Below are positions 21,704 through 33,489 of a DNA stretch of 64,000 bases, in pieces (position 1 is the first letter of the stretch; every line of letters starts with the position of its first letter). The notes under the pieces are model-generated. The model was not told where the DNA came from and searched no databases. It was given only the letters and a program-made list of their open reading frames with translations. A program made the translations under genes and the position numbers. The DNA comes from Crotalaria pallida (taxonomy: Eukaryota > Streptophyta > Magnoliopsida > Fabales > Fabaceae), in NCBI GenBank assembly GCA_037953625.1, contig CM075655.1:81681501-81745500 (forward strand), in the 5' to 3' direction.

Positions 21704-23494
21704 TCATGCTTTGCTTTTTGGTATCCAAATGGTTTTGGATCCATTTTTATTAGTGTAGGGACTTTCACCCTTTTTCATCCAAACAAAATCTCCTTTAGGT
21801 ATACCATGCATTTTAACATAACACACATTTGAAGTATGTCCATGAGTACCACAATAGAAACATGTTGGTGCATTTGAGAAATCAACTTTAGAAAAATCAA
21901 CAATATTTCTATGAGAATTACTCTTAGCATTAGTATAACCCAAACCAAACTTGTTTGAATTTTCTCTTTGAAAATTTAACAATGTGCGCAATCTAATGTC
22001 ACCACTTGTGAAACTTGCAAGCTTATTTTTCAAAATAGCATTTTCATCTTTAAGCAACTTGCAATTCTCACAATCAACCACAACATTCACTCTACTAGCA
22101 CAATCACAAGAAGAACTAGCATATATAAGATCAAGAGTTTCATTTTCAAGATTAAGCTCATCAACTTGTTTTTGAAGATCTAAAATCTCTTTTTGATGTT
22201 TCAAAATGAGCTTCTTTCTTTCAATGTTTTTCAAAGCTAGTTTTTCAAGTTGTTCATGCATTTCTTCATAAGCATTATATAACAATTCATATTTAGAAGA
22301 AATTTCGGATTTAGTATGACTTACATTGCTTTCCTCGCTTTGATAACTTGATTCATCATTTGAACTTTGTCCTTCATCATCTACTAGAGTTATCAAGTTG
22401 AGACAAGCGGCTTCTTCATCATCCGAAGAACTACTCGATGTGTTTTTCTTGTTATCTTCATCACTATCCCAAACTATGTATGCCCTTTTAGATTTTGAAT
22501 TTTTCTTGTCTTTCTCCTTCTTCTTGAGATACCTAGAGCATGAATACTTGAGATGTTCGGGCTTTCCACATTCATGGCAAACTACACCTTCTTTTGAAGT
22601 TTTGGTCTTGTAGTGTGGAGAATCCTTCTCTTTACTTTTGTCCTTGTTCAACCTTCCTTTTCTCCTTAGAAATTTGTCAAACTTCCTTAGTATAAGTTTC
22701 ATGTCTTTTTCATCAACATCGGAATCGGAATCTTCACTATCATCATCATCGAAACTTTCTTTCTTTTTGTATCCACTTTTGACTTTAAGAGCAAGTCCCT
22801 TTATTTCTTTGTTCTTATCCGACTCTTCATTGATACTTAATCGTCCAAGCTCCATTTCATGTTCTTGAAGCTTTCCAAAGAGTGTTTCTAGATCCATAGC
22901 ATCCAAATTCTTAGATTCAACAATAGCCGTTACTTTTGGTTGCCAATTCCTGTCTAAACATCTCAACACTTTGTTAGAAAGTTCACCTTGTAAGAAAGTC
23001 TTACCAAGAGCAAGTAAATGGTTAATAATATGAGTAAAACGCTTTTGCATATCATTAATAGATTCATTTGGAAGCATATGAAACAATTCATAATCACGCA
23101 TTAAAGCATTCAATCTAGCTCTCCTAACCTCACTAGTTCCTTCATGAGTCACTTGTAAAGTGTCCCACATTTCCTTAGCACTAGAACATTGAGAAACTCT
23201 AAAGAACTCGTCATAGGATAAAGCGGAGGTAATGATATTCTTTGCTTTATAATCATATTGAACTTTCTTTCTATCATCATCCTTCCACTTATCCTCGGGG
23301 ATCAATTGTTCTATACCTTCAACTAAACTAGAGGGGATATGAGGACCTTTTTCAACTACTTTCCAAATTTCACTATCTATGGCTTGGATAAAGATTTTCA
23401 TTCTAACTTTCCAATATGCATAGCCTTCTCCGGCAAACAATGGAGGACGATTTATTGAAGCACCTTCACCACCAAAGGGATTCATGAAACCCAT
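21704..23494 (-). CDS. gag: Copia gag protein, 596 aa
   Basis: An intact ORF starting MGFMNPFGGEGASINRPPLF, 72 bp downstream of the LTR end. Residues about 15-235 form the copia capsid region (AYWKVRMKIFI, KEMWDTLQVTHEGTSEVRRARLNALMRDYE). An acidic Asp/Ser tract follows at about 255-275. Two zinc knuckles are complete: CHECGKPEHLKYSC (about 311) and CFYCGTHGHTSNVC (about 544). Between them is a long Glu/Lys/Leu-rich coiled coil (about 405-470). Known role of the family: forms the particle and packages RNA. The stop follows IWIPKSKA and no pol follows. No internal stop or frameshift is present, which fits the young LTRs. Confidence 0.9.
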   Translation of the reverse strand: MGFMNPFGGEGASINRPPLFAGEGYAYWKVRMKIFIQAIDSEIWKVVEKGPHIPSSLVEGIEQLIPEDKWKDDDRKKVQYDYKAKNIITSALSYDEFFRVSQCSSAKEMWDTLQVTHEGTSEVRRARLNALMRDYELFHMLPNESINDMQKRFTHIINHLLALGKTFLQGELSNKVLRCLDRNWQPKVTAIVESKNLDAMDLETLFGKLQEHEMELGRLSINEESDKNKEIKGLALKVKSGYKKKESFDDDDSEDSDSDVDEKDMKLILRKFDKFLRRKGRLNKDKSKEKDSPHYKTKTSKEGVVCHECGKPEHLKYSCSRYLKKKEKDKKNSKSKRAYIVWDSDEDNKKNTSSSSSDDEEAACLNLITLVDDEGQSSNDESSYQSEESNVSHTKSEISSKYELLYNAYEEMHEQLEKLALKNIERKKLILKHQKEILDLQKQVDELNLENETLDLIYASSSCDCASRVNVVVDCENCKLLKDENAILKNKLASFTSGDIRLRTLLNFQRENSNKFGLGYTNAKSNSHRNIVDFSKVDFSNAPTCFYCGTHGHTSNVCYVKMHGIPKGDFVWMKKGESPYTNKNGSKTIWIPKSKA

Positions 23495-23552
23495 TGCGAT
23501 TTTCTTAAAGGATCTTTACGAAAAAGCTCTTATGCTCGTGTCTTTCGACCGA

Positions 23553-23564
23553 GCTCTGATACCA
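23553..23564 (-). other. tRNA-iMet primer binding site of the copia element
   Basis: The minus strand reads TGGTATCAGAGC, two bases after the LTR end TTTCTTCA. This is the canonical initiator-Met PBS. Confidence 0.9.
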
Positions 23565-23566
23565 AT

Positions 23567-25134
23567 TGAAGAAACCGCAATTGGTGGTTGGAGAGACAAA
23601 GGAACCCTAGGAATACACCTAGAAGGGGGGGTTGAATAGGTGTCTAAGCTACCTTGAAAGATTTTCGAACAAAACAAATCGAAACAATCAAAACAAAAGA
23701 TTTTTGCAATTTTGTTCAGGTTTACTCGAGTAAAGTTCAGAATACTCAAGTAGTACTCGATTAAAGACTCGTTTACTCGAGTATATCTGACAGAAACCAG
23801 AAAAATCAAGTTTTCATTCGCATACGAAAATCAATCAATTCACACGAAAGATCAGAGATTCAGCAGAGATGATTAACACCTATATTCTTATTGATTAACC
23901 TAGTTATGAAAATGATTTTCCCCAAGTTAATTTGAACAATAAAGATTCAATTCAGTCAATTATGAAAATCAATCTTTCTAGGTTTTCAACCAAGAACGCA
24001 ATCAAATGACTTGAATAGAAAGAGTAAGGGTTTAGAGATACGACACAGTGATTTATCCTGGTTCACTTTCATCCGCTTGAAAGCTACATCCAGTCCCCTC
24101 TTCAACCAAGAGAGATTCTTCACTATGAGGAATTAGAGTTCTCAAATTACAAGTGATTGCCTCACAAGACTTCCTTCTTGCTAGCCTACAAGAGATAACC
24201 GACACCCTTGCCTTGTAATCCTATTGATATTCTCTCTAATCTAACCTCTACCCCTTGTTGATAATCGACACAACAAGTCTTCAATTGCTTGATTATAATC
24301 CACACATCAAGGCTTCTCCTTGCTTGATTCACAACCAAGACTTCTTCTTCTTCAATGAACGTTGCTTGATGATAATCGACACACCAAGGCTTCTTGTTTG
24401 TTGTAGTGGCTTGCCTTATTGCAAAGATTACAACTCAATGAATACACATAACAATCCTAATGAATCTCAATCAATAGCTATGACAAAACACACAAGAGAT
24501 TCAAAGGTTCTTGCTCAAAGAATATGAAAATAGAAAAGCTTTGATCTTTTAAAATTGAGAGAGAATAGAGTGGCTTGATTCTTTGTAAAATGAATATCAA
24601 AATGATGGGTTATGATCACAAAGGTTAGGAAAAGGTTTTTACAGAATACCCAAAAGTTATGGCACTTGAAAACTGATTTTGAGAAGTGAAAATCGTATTT
24701 TAAAAATCAGTTCAGCAGTGTTTACTCGAGTAAATTGCAGCATACTCGAGTAGTACTCGATTAAACAAACTCATACTCGAGTAAAACTATACTGCACTTG
24801 TTTAAAACTTGTTTTCTCAAAACCCAACCTTTCCTTTAAAACCTTTAAGCCACCTATTGATTCTAGGTTAAGTGAAAACTCAAATTATGATTAAATCATG
24901 ACTTATGAATGAGATTCACTACCCTCTAAACAAACTACCCAAATGAAAACCTATGAAGCTTGAGAGGCAAAAGATAAAACAAAAACAATTACACTCAAAC
25001 TTAAGTCTTCATGAGCTTGTTCTCTCTTCTTCACTTGATGTTTGTTGTTGCTTGTTGAACTTGAACTTGATCATCACATGATAGCTTGTTCAAAACACTT
25101 TGTCATTATCAAAACATTCATCATGGAACTTACA
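23567..25134 (-). repeat. 5' LTR of the copia element
   Basis: From TGAAGAAACCGC to GGAACTTACA, 1568 bp. Palindrome clusters lie at 23730-23787 (R/U5 side) and 24721-24786 (U3 side). TTTACTCGAGTAAA is a perfect 14-bp palindrome. Confidence 0.9.
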
Positions 25135-25499
25135 AAGATTCCTTCGGACAGCTGGCTACCCCCGTCTGGATGTGTGTGCGCCTTGGGCTGGGTACGCCTT
25201 TACCCGTAACTTTGGTGCTTCTGACGCCTTCTTCTTGCCACAGCTATTTTTCTTGGGTTCTGCGACTTCTGCAACGTTGCTGGTCATTCTCTCTTTCCCT
25301 CCTGACTATGTTAATGAGATGCTTCATATTCCTTCGGGAAGGCGTACAGAGGGGGACGCCCTTGCACTGCAGGTGCCTGTCACATGCTTCCTCTAGCTCA
25401 TTATTTGTTTGGCAGTCTTGGCTTCTATGATGAATTTGGGCCTTGTCATGCAATTGGGCCTTGTTAATGGACCACTCATTTTTGGGTATCAACACTTAG

Positions 25500-27956
25500 C
25501 TTTCTGACAAACCAAACGATAAGCCACATACTTCGCCACATTCTTTTGAAGACCAGTCCACCAAAACAACTTATTCAGATCTTGATACATCTTTGTCGCT
25601 CAAGGGTGCATACTCATCTTACTCTTGTGTGCTTCATCAAGAATCATCCTTCTAACCTCATAATCATTCGATATGCAAATCCTAGTTCTGAAACGAAGAA
25701 TTCCATCTCCTCCTTCTTGGAATTCTGGTTCTTTTCCTTCCATCATTAACCTTCTTTTCTCCTTCAACTCATCATCTTCTTGTTGCAATTTCGAATTCTC
25801 CCCAAGAACTCATTGGTGATTTGCAACATTCCCAACTTAATGCTTGACGGCTCCACTTGCATTGTCAAACTCAAGTCTCTGAATTCCTCAATCAAAGCAG
25901 CTTCTTTAACCATCATCCAACTAGCATGCATCGCTTTTCGACTCAATGCATCCACCACCACGTTTGCCTCCCCAAGATGGTAATGAAGTTCAAATTCTTA
26001 ATCCTTCGGGAACTCCATCCATCGGCGTTGCCTCATATTCAACTCCTTTTGATTGAAAAGGTACTTCAAACTCTTATGGTCACTAAACACCCGAAACATA
26101 GTGCCATAGAGATGATGTCTCCAGATCTTTAGTGCTAACACAATCGTTGCGAGCTCTAAATCATGAGTTGGGTAATTCACTTCGTGCGTCTTCAACTGTC
26201 GAGAAGCATAAGCTACCACCTTCCCTTCTTGCATCAACACACTTCTGAGCCCTTGCTTGGATGCATCACAATACACCTCAAAGTTCTTGTAGGGATCAGT
26301 TAAGATTAACACAGGAGACGATGTTAAGCTTTCCTTCAACTGTCGGAAGCTATTTTCACACTTCTCATCCCACAAGAAAGGTTGACTTTTTCGAGTCAAT
26401 TTGGTCAATGGTAAAGCAATCTTAGAAAATCCTTCCATAAATCTTCTATAATATCCAGCTAGTCCTAAGAAACTCCGAGTTTGAGTGACTGACTTTGGCT
26501 ATTTCCATTGCAAGAATGAATCCACTTTTGTCGAATCCATGGCTATCCCTTCTTCAGAGATCACATGACCTATGAACTTAACTTCCTTTAGCCAAAACTC
26601 ACACTTAGAAAGTTTGGCATACAACTACTTCTCCTTTAGTACCTTCAACACAATTCTTAGATGCTCTGCTTTCTCTTCAGAACTCTTTGAATAGATTAGG
26701 ATATCGTCAATGAACATAACTACGAATGAATCTAGATACGGTCTAAAGATTCGATTCATGTAGTCCATGAAAATTGCAGGTGCATTAATCAATCCGAACG
26801 ACATTGTGACGTACTCATAATGTCCGTATCGAGATCAAAATGCGGTCTTAGGGATATCCTCTTCCCGAATTCTGATCTGATGGTACCTCAATCTCAGATC
26901 AATCTTGAAAAATATCGAAGCTCCAAGAACTTGGTCTATAAGGTCATCTATCCTTGGTAAAGGATACATATTCTTAATAGTGACCTTATTCAACTGCCGA
27001 TAATCAACACACATTCTTAAGCTTCCATCTTTCTTTTTTACAAACAAAACCGGAGCTCCCCACGGAGACACACTCGGTCTGATTAGTTGCTTCTGCAATA
27101 GCTCTTCCACCTGCTTCTTCAACTCAGCCATTTTCAGTGGTGTCATTCTATAAGGAGCAATAGAAATTTGAGTAGCACCCGAAATTAGATCGATTCCAAA
27201 CTCAATCTCCCTCTTTGGTGGCAAACCTGGTATTTCGTCAGCAAACACCTTAGGAAAATCCCTAACAACAGGAATTTCCTCGATTGGTTGATCTCCTTCT
27301 TCTACTACCTCTGAGGTAAACAAACACATAAACCCTGCGGGTTCTGAGTTCTTATAGGCAACTAACTTTTTATCACAATCAATGATCACTTGGTTTTTAC
27401 CCATCCAGTCCATTCCCAAAATCACATCCAATTGTGACAAAGGTAAACAGATTAGATCTACTCTAGAGACTCTGTCTAACACTTCCACATGACAACCAAG
27501 ACATACCTTAGAAGCAATCACAGGAAGATTTGTAGGGGTATCTACCTTAAGAATATAAGGTGAATCAGACACAGGTATTTTCAAACGATTTACACATTCA
27601 TTAGAAACAAAGGAATGTGTAGCTCCTGAATCAAACAAAACACTACAAGACTGAACATTGAGCAAGTAATTACCTTGCACGAGATCAGAGGATTGGTTTG
27701 CTTTCACACCACTAAGAGTGAAAACTCTGCCAGGAATAACAGGTTTATCAGCTGATCCTTTCGGATTGGTCTTGGCCGGTTCTTTGCAATCACGAAAGGA
27801 ATGCCCTAGCTTCCCACAATTAAAACAACCACTTGTGGTCCAACATAAATGACCAAAATGGTGACGTTTGCACTTCTCGCAATATGGAGCATCATTGCAA
27901 GAATTGCCTCTATCACAAACTTTGGTTTTTTCCTTGCCTCTATCCTTACCAGATTA
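25500..27956 (-). pseudogene. A1 gag end, protease, RT, RNase H and start of integrase
   Basis: In minus order: two zinc knuckles (CEKCKRHHFGHLC and CFNCGKLGHSFRDC, 27900-27790), protease (LFDSGATHSF), the PR-RT linker (VDLICLPLSQLDVILGMDWM, then GLPPKREIEFGIDL), RT (VLFVKKKDGSLRMCVDYRQLN, catalytic FIDD near 26695), RNase H (PVLILTDPYKNFEVYCDASKQG, 26438-25998) and the start of integrase (RTRICISNDYEVRRMILDEAHKSKMSMHP). The RT frame ends at a TGA near 26835 where the family has Arg, consistent with CGA to TGA. Further breaks separate RT, RNase H and integrase. The zinc knuckles end against unrelated sequence at 27956. Confidence 0.85.
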
Positions 27957-29242
27957 TGTGTTGGAAGTCAAGCTTTCCCAAGGACGTAAAGAGTTATGCT
28001 AGAAGACTTCTAGAAGAATGTTTTGATGATAACAAACAAGCTCTATCAAGCTCAAGGCTCAAGATCAAGCAAGTATATTAAGTAGATTAAGCTTTGCCCA
28101 TAGGAATCATTGTAAGGTAATGAAGGTTTAGTTTTCCAAGTTCATAAGGCCAAAATAATAAGTTTCAATTTAAGGAGAAAAGAGGAATGTTTTTGAAATA
28201 GTTTTAAGTTTAATTTTCAGCTAAAATTGTTTTTGAAAACCTATAGCTACAAACTTTGCTTTAGAAAATCATTTTATGAAAATAAGCAAAAGTAATCGAT
28301 TACCTTTCCTGGATAATCGATTACCAAGCTTCTGAGTTGTGACCTGGGAATTTTAACTAGAAATAATCGATTACCTTATTTAATAATCGATTACCTTTCT
28401 CACAGGAAGTTGTTAATAGATTACCTTGTTTTAAATAATCGATTACTTTCTCAAAAATTAATTTCACTATTTTCACAGAATGGAGATAATCGATTACCTT
28501 TCTCAAGTAATCGATTACCTTTAAGTTTTATTGAAATCCGTGTCAGAATCAATCTTAAATGTTTCCATATTTGTTTTTACATATATAATTGATTCTGATT
28601 TATTTTCAAATTTCGAATTTAAATATCTTTTTGAATTATTTCCTTATTTGTTTTGAGAATCAAATCTTGGATTCATTTTTTAAATCTAATTTATTTGTTT
28701 TTTATTTTAAAATTTATTTTATTCTATTTTATTTTAATTCTGAAATCTTTTTGATTTGTTGTTGATTTCAAAAATTAATTTTATTTATTTGAATTTCCAA
28801 AATAGTGTTACTAATCCTAATTTCTATTCTCTGATCAAAAATCATGTTCTTCTTCTTCTTCTCCTTGAACACGTTCTTCATCGTTCATATTATTTCTTGA
28901 AGAGAAAAACCTTTTTGGCCTTATCACTTGTGAATTAAATCTTCATTGGTATAGTTCTATCTTGTTGTATCTGTGTTATTAAGAACACAACAAATTGTAT
29001 CACTCTCATATTCATCATATTTCAACCGTAGTGGTAGGGAGTGAATCTCCTAGTGGAACGTGTGGCACGTTCTTAGGGTGAGGAACCCGTGTGTGATATT
29101 TGAGGTCCCTAGCGAACGGAGGTTCCAAGTAGTGTGCGGGGCGCTCTTGGTTGTAATTGGGTGCGGCTCAATTTCAAGGTTAAAAAGGCTCAAGCGGGTC
29201 GCTTGGGGACTGGACGTAGGTCTTTCGCTTGGCCAAAACAGC
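27957..29242 (+). repeat. Truncated copia-like LTR (C)
   Basis: A break in A1 is followed by TGTGTTGGAAGTCAAGC, a plausible LTR start. Seven AATCGATT palindromes (best GTAATCGATTAC) and one decayed copy lie at 28293-28516. Near 29203-29220 GGGGACTGGACGTAGGT resembles the U5 of copia LTRs (from memory). The right end runs into the B LTR without a clear terminus, so both ends may be deletion junctions. ORFs here are AT-rich and unsupported. Confidence 0.45.
28293..28516. repeat. GTAATCGATTAC palindrome cluster in LTR C
   Basis: Seven AATCGATT copies, most followed by ACC, and one TAATAGATTACC variant (28412), in 224 bp. Confidence 0.85.
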
Positions 29243-29654
29243 TATCGGGTCTTAATCGATTAACCCCTTTGTTAATCGATTAAGCAGCTTAGTTCTTCAA
29301 TCCCCTGCACTTCAAAGTGCCATATCTCCTTCGTTACCCGTCGGATCTTGCTCAAATTTGAAAGCAAATTTCCCTACATACTAATCTTCACATCCAACGG
29401 TGGAATTTGTGTTTAGAGTTGTAAATCTTTTATTTTGAATTTCCTAATATAGGGTGTTTATAACACCGAAAACATCGATTTTAACACTCGTTTGGTCTTC
29501 ATTAAATTTCTTTTCCGATGCCAATTCTCCTTGACTCCTTTATGGCACTCAAAGAACTCCTAATCCATCATTTTAAATCCTTTTTAGAATAATCCTTACT
29601 TCCAAATCTTATCATTATTCCAATTACTCTTGGAATTAAAATTCGGGATGTTAC
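29243..29654 (-). repeat. Truncated 3' LTR of B
   Basis: It ends CGGGATGTTACA at 29654 and is nearly identical to 50664-51070. TTAATCGATTAA occurs at 29252-29263 and 29272-29283. The PPT AAGTGGGAGAGAAT (minus strand) follows. Confidence 0.8.
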
Positions 29655-29670
29655 AATTCTCTCCCACTTA

Positions 29671-31426
29671 TTAGAATTTCGTCCCCGAAATTCCGTTCAA
29701 TTTCGTAAATGGAGAACCATCCCATTAACGCTTCCCTTCAGTTTCATTCTTGCACTTGGAATACTTCCAAATCCATTTGACTTCTTGCTCTCATCCGACT
29801 TTCCTTATCGTTTCCGCTTGCTACACCTTTAAGTCCTTAGTTGGATCACTAAGTTCTCCCCCACTTGGCATCGACTTACCTGATTATGCTGATGCCAGGA
29901 AGCAGGGAATCGAACATGTCAGCTTCTGATTATCTTTCATACGAATTTCAATGAAGAGTGTAAGAATCTAACAACAACAGGAAACGTAATCTTTGGAATT
30001 CACGAGGAATTTGCGCTTCCGCTTTAAAGAAAATAGTCTAACATCATGCGAGTCATAGACTTTTCATAGAACGCAACAAATTATGGCTAGAGTTCTCCTC
30101 GACAATGAGGATCCGAATTGAATAGACATGATTGGAACTTCAGGAACGATTGATATTCAAGGATGAGGAACAAGGAGAAGATGGCGAGTTCACAATCCTT
30201 GGTCAGTTGGAATGAGAAAACCTTCAATTATGATTAAGATTGCTGATTTAAGACTGAATAAACCAAAAAGGAATAAGAAGTAAGAGGTTCACTTGCATGA
30301 ATGGTGACATCATTCTAGGTTCAACCGAAGCACTAAGAAAGCCTTGAGTGACACTTAGTGGCCATTAGTTGAGGTAGGCAAGTCCTCTTGAAACTTAGAC
30401 GCTTTATCAAACACCTTTCGGTATCTACGAAACTTAAGTCACACCTGGGGTGTATGCCAGCAATCTCATTTTAGCTTATATTGAGCTGGACCTTGGAAGA
30501 AGTTTGAACAAATTTGGTGTGGACTAAGAAGGATAATGGAATCCGACCCTACTATCACTCTCACAAACGAGCGCTACGTTGAGTTAACTACCCGGTGGTA
30601 GTCGTTGGGTTAGACCCAATTTCCTAAGGTTTAAGAATTCTAACGTCTTCATTCATTCAAGTTCTTGTACTTATTGATAAGTATTGGCCGTTTGTTCCAC
30701 TTGGTTAGCCTCGATGTGGAGACTTCATGAAGGTGTCAGATTGGCTTTCCTAGCGAATGGTCTTTTCAAGAATCTGGGTAAGATAATCAGGAACCTGGGT
30801 AAGATTCCTGGTGAGTTTTGGGTTATCTAGAATTCAGTTTGATCTTCTTGATGGTTAGGGGTGGTTCTTATAGAGTTTACTCCATCCTTTCGAGAACTCG
30901 GATTCGGTTACGTTACCCATAGATAGATAAGATAGCTTAAGGTTCTCGTCCTATGGTTTTATTCTAAATATACTTCTCGGTTCGGTGCGAAGGTTCAGAA
31001 AGAAGACTTTCCGGTTAGCTTATTTTCTCCTAAAGAATCTATTTCTTGGTAGGTTCCTATTTTGGTTGTCTTGATTTCATTTAAAAGGTTATAATGATAT
31101 CATTTGTTAGTAGATGCAAAGATCGAGGTGATCAATCCCAACCTCACGTCTATCAACAGTATACCATTGTCGGGTTTTGTTGATAATATCATCCTTTAAC
31201 AGATGCAAGAATTAGAGTGATCAGTTCTAACCCCACATTCTATTAAACAACAACATCATCGTGGTTCTTGGTTAGTTTTCAATTAATGTCTACTCTTATT
31301 GGTTCCTACTAAACTAGATAAAACATGCTTGTTCCTTGCCGAAATACTCTAATAAAAACATTTGGTACATTATCAATGCAAGAGTACCTTGGACAAGCTC
31401 AGTTGCTCCTTTCAGCCCTTCGTGCT
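29671..31426. other. Non-coding internal region of B
   Basis: No supported ORF or pol motif. A diverged tandem pair of about 110 bp lies at 31090-31265 (GATGCAAAGATCGAGGTGATC and GATGCAAGAATTAGAGTGATC). Confidence 0.5.
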
Positions 31427-32450
31427 CTAGTCATGTTTGTTCTCTTTTTCCAGGGTGTTCTTAGGACACTCTGCGGCACGGTGTCCGGGTTGTCCGCACT
31501 GAAAAACAAAGGCCTTCCTTCCTATGCCGCTTAAACATCCAACATTTACGAGTATGTAGTCTTCCACAATGTGGACACGGAGGCCTAGTACTTGGAGAGG
31601 TCTGAGAGGTTTCCTTTGGAACTGTTGTTTGAGTGTTGAAGCTAATATATGTACTTGCTTCTCGAATCGGCCCCTTTTCCCTGATAGGACCTCCAATCCT
31701 CTACACATTCCAGTTCCTTCTTTCTGCCTCCTTCCGCTCTTCATCTAATTCCTGTTTGAGGGCATTCTCATAAGCACTTGTCATGTTCACCAATTGGGAA
31801 AGATTAGCGATGCCCTGATATGTGAAAGCAGTCCTAATCTTGGCATGAAGTCCAGATTCAAATTTTATGCACTTGGTGCGCTCGTCTGCATCCTTGTAAC
31901 TACCTGAGTATCGGATCAGATCTTCAAATCGTGCCGCATATTTGCCGACGCTCATGTTCCCTTGCTCTAACTTGAGGAAAGTCATTTCTTTCTCCCTTCT
32001 GATATCCTCAGGAAAGTACTTCCCAAGGAAACGGATCTTGAAGAGATCCCAAGTAATAGCTTCATTTGCCGCCTCCAAACTCCTCCTCTAGTGCTCCCAC
32101 CAATGCTCTGCCTCACTAGACAAAACATACTCAACCAATCGGACATAATGATCAGCGGGTGCTTGCAGTGAGCGAAGAATATTTTCCATCTCCTGGAGCC
32201 ACTTCTGAGCTCCGTCTGGGTTATACCCCCCTTTGAACCTTGGTGGATCATTCTTCCTGAATCTCGCCATCCAATCAATCTCAACAGGAGCCGGTGGTGG
32301 ATTCAGCGTTGTTACCGTCGCTGCTACTGCTGCTGCTATATTCTCAGTTTGATTCTGCTGCAGCTGAGCCATAGCCGCCTCATAGTCCTGTTGCATCTGG
32401 GCTTGATTTTGCTGCATCTGCGCATGGTTCTGCTGCATTTGAGCCATATT
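31427..32450 (-). pseudogene. Broken gag of B
   Basis: The N-terminal MQQN/Q repeats and DPPRFKGGYNPDGAQKWLQEMENILR, EAEHWWEH are at 32447-32088. The capsid block WDLFKIRFLGKYFPEDIRREKEMTFLKLEQGNMSVGKYAARFEDL is at 32078-31701. The zinc-knuckle region is at 31744-31427 and reads VFQCGQPGHRAAEC, so the first Cys is replaced by Val. Frameshifts separate the three parts. The capsid sequence is close to that of A2. Confidence 0.8.
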
Positions 32451-32695
32451 CGCAGCCTGATTCTAGTTCATCTGAATCAAGTTCTCAAGTATAGCAGCCA
32501 TCTTGTCATTCTCCAGACGTCACCCAGCCATACTGTTTAGTCATGGAGGGAACAGACAGTTAAGGATTAAGCAACTAGCTAATTGTATAACTGTCCTAAT
32601 TATAAACATTAGACTCTTAACTACACGCATCGGCTACTCGCTTGGTGAGTAACCACTAGATATGTGAGTCCACACTCCAAAGGCTGAGGGAAATT

Positions 32696-32707
32696 GCTCT
32701 GATACCA
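32696..32707 (-). other. tRNA-iMet primer binding site of B
   Basis: TGGTATCAGAGC on the minus strand, four bases after the LTR end. Confidence 0.85.
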
Positions 32708-33249
32708 TAAATGTAACACTCTCACTTTTAAATAGTTAATTTAAGTTTATTAAAAATGGTACTTGAAAATTTCGACGAAAATCCGACAGAGTTTCCTCTG
32801 TTTTTCGGACTTTCCCAAAATTTTCTGTTTGTACCTGCTTAGACCAGAGGAAATTCTAAAGCAGAAAACGTAAATATAATACCACAAGATAATTCCTAAT
32901 GCCCAAATAATACAAATTTCAGGGCATACACTAATGCATATTTTAAATCCCAAAATAACAAGTCCTATTTATTATTAACTACAGTCCGCTCGCGGTATCG
33001 TAAACACACTCCACATAGGGGAGAGTATCCTGCTTGGCCTGCAACAGTGTAAGCTCCGCTTCCGCACCTGTGGAAAAAATAGCAAGAAGGGCAGCATTAC
33101 ACAGAACTTAGGAAATAACCTCTAAGAGGTCATAGTAATTACTAAGCCTAAATTATTATTAACATACAACATCATAGTCATTCAGACATTCATTCTCATT
33201 CTTTTCTCTTTTCACTTTCTTTTCTTTATTCTCTTTCTTTCCCTTTTTA

Positions 33250-33480
33250 TCATTTGGTCATAGGGTCTCACAACCATCCTGTGTTGTTTACCTTTTATTA
33301 TCTGGCCATAGGGTCTCACAACCATCCTGCGTCATTTACCTTTTATTACTTGGCCACAGGGTCTCACAACCATCCTGCGCCGTTTACTTTTTATTATTTG
33401 GCCACATGGTCTCACAACCATCCTGCGCCATTTACCTTTTTATTATTTGGCCACAGGGCCTCACAACCATCCTGTGTCGG
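33250..33480. repeat. Minisatellite in the B LTR, five units of about 49 bp
   Basis: Units start near 33252, 33300, 33350, 33398 and 33447 and share GGTCTCACAACCATCCTG followed by a T-rich stretch. The long ORF 33254-33505 merely reads through the repeats. Confidence 0.85.
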
Positions 33481-33489
33481 TCTGTTATT

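Larger units (their letters stand above)
19296..25134 (-). mobile_element. Young gag-only copia element (TR-GAG type)
   Basis: Two LTRs (19296-20860 and 23567-25134), TSD AAGAT (19291-19295 and 25135-25139), tRNA-iMet PBS, PPT and one intact gag ORF. No protease, integrase, RT or RNase H is present between gag and the PPT. The LTRs differ at only some 15-20 places in about 1565 bp by eye, so this is the youngest layer of its nest. The layout fits terminal-repeat retrotransposons with a gag domain, which depend on an autonomous partner. Confidence 0.85.
9375..25494 (-). mobile_element. Non-autonomous Tat-like gypsy element with antisense gene
   Basis: LTRs start TGTTTCG and end TATCAACA on the plus strand. 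CTTAG flanks the element at 9370-9374 and 25495-25499. PBS (18252-18273) and PPT (10758-10772) place the 5' LTR on the right, so the element runs on the minus strand. The internal part, 10758-18275, has no gag, RT or integrase that I can see. Instead it carries a plus-strand, antisense, multi-exon gene next to the 3' LTR. Antisense ORFs in this position are known from Tat-lineage elements such as Retand and Grande. Gag and pol must come from another element. Confidence 0.8.
18276..25494 (-). repeat. 5' LTR of the Tat-like element, split by the copia insertion
   Basis: Two parts, 18276-19295 and 25140-25494, together about 1375 bp, match the 3' LTR collinearly. The break falls in GTAAGCAAAGATTCC, with AAGAT duplicated on both sides. 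Confidence 0.85.
1198..27956 (-). mobile_element. Chromovirus A1 (Ty3-gypsy, Tekay/Del-like), truncated host of nested insertions
   Basis: In minus-strand order: gag zinc knuckles (27956-27790), protease, RT and RNase H (27707-25998), the start of integrase, then integrase core and chromodomain (9369-8230), PPT and 3' LTR (8204-1198). The Tat-like element splits pol at 9370-25499. The 5' side is cut at 27956 and gag is mostly gone. The chromodomain and a tRNA-iMet PBS (seen in sister copy A2) fit the Tekay/Del clade. Pol has many stops; one, near 26835, looks like CGA to TGA. The fragment at 51071-52012 may be its displaced 5' LTR. Confidence 0.8.
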
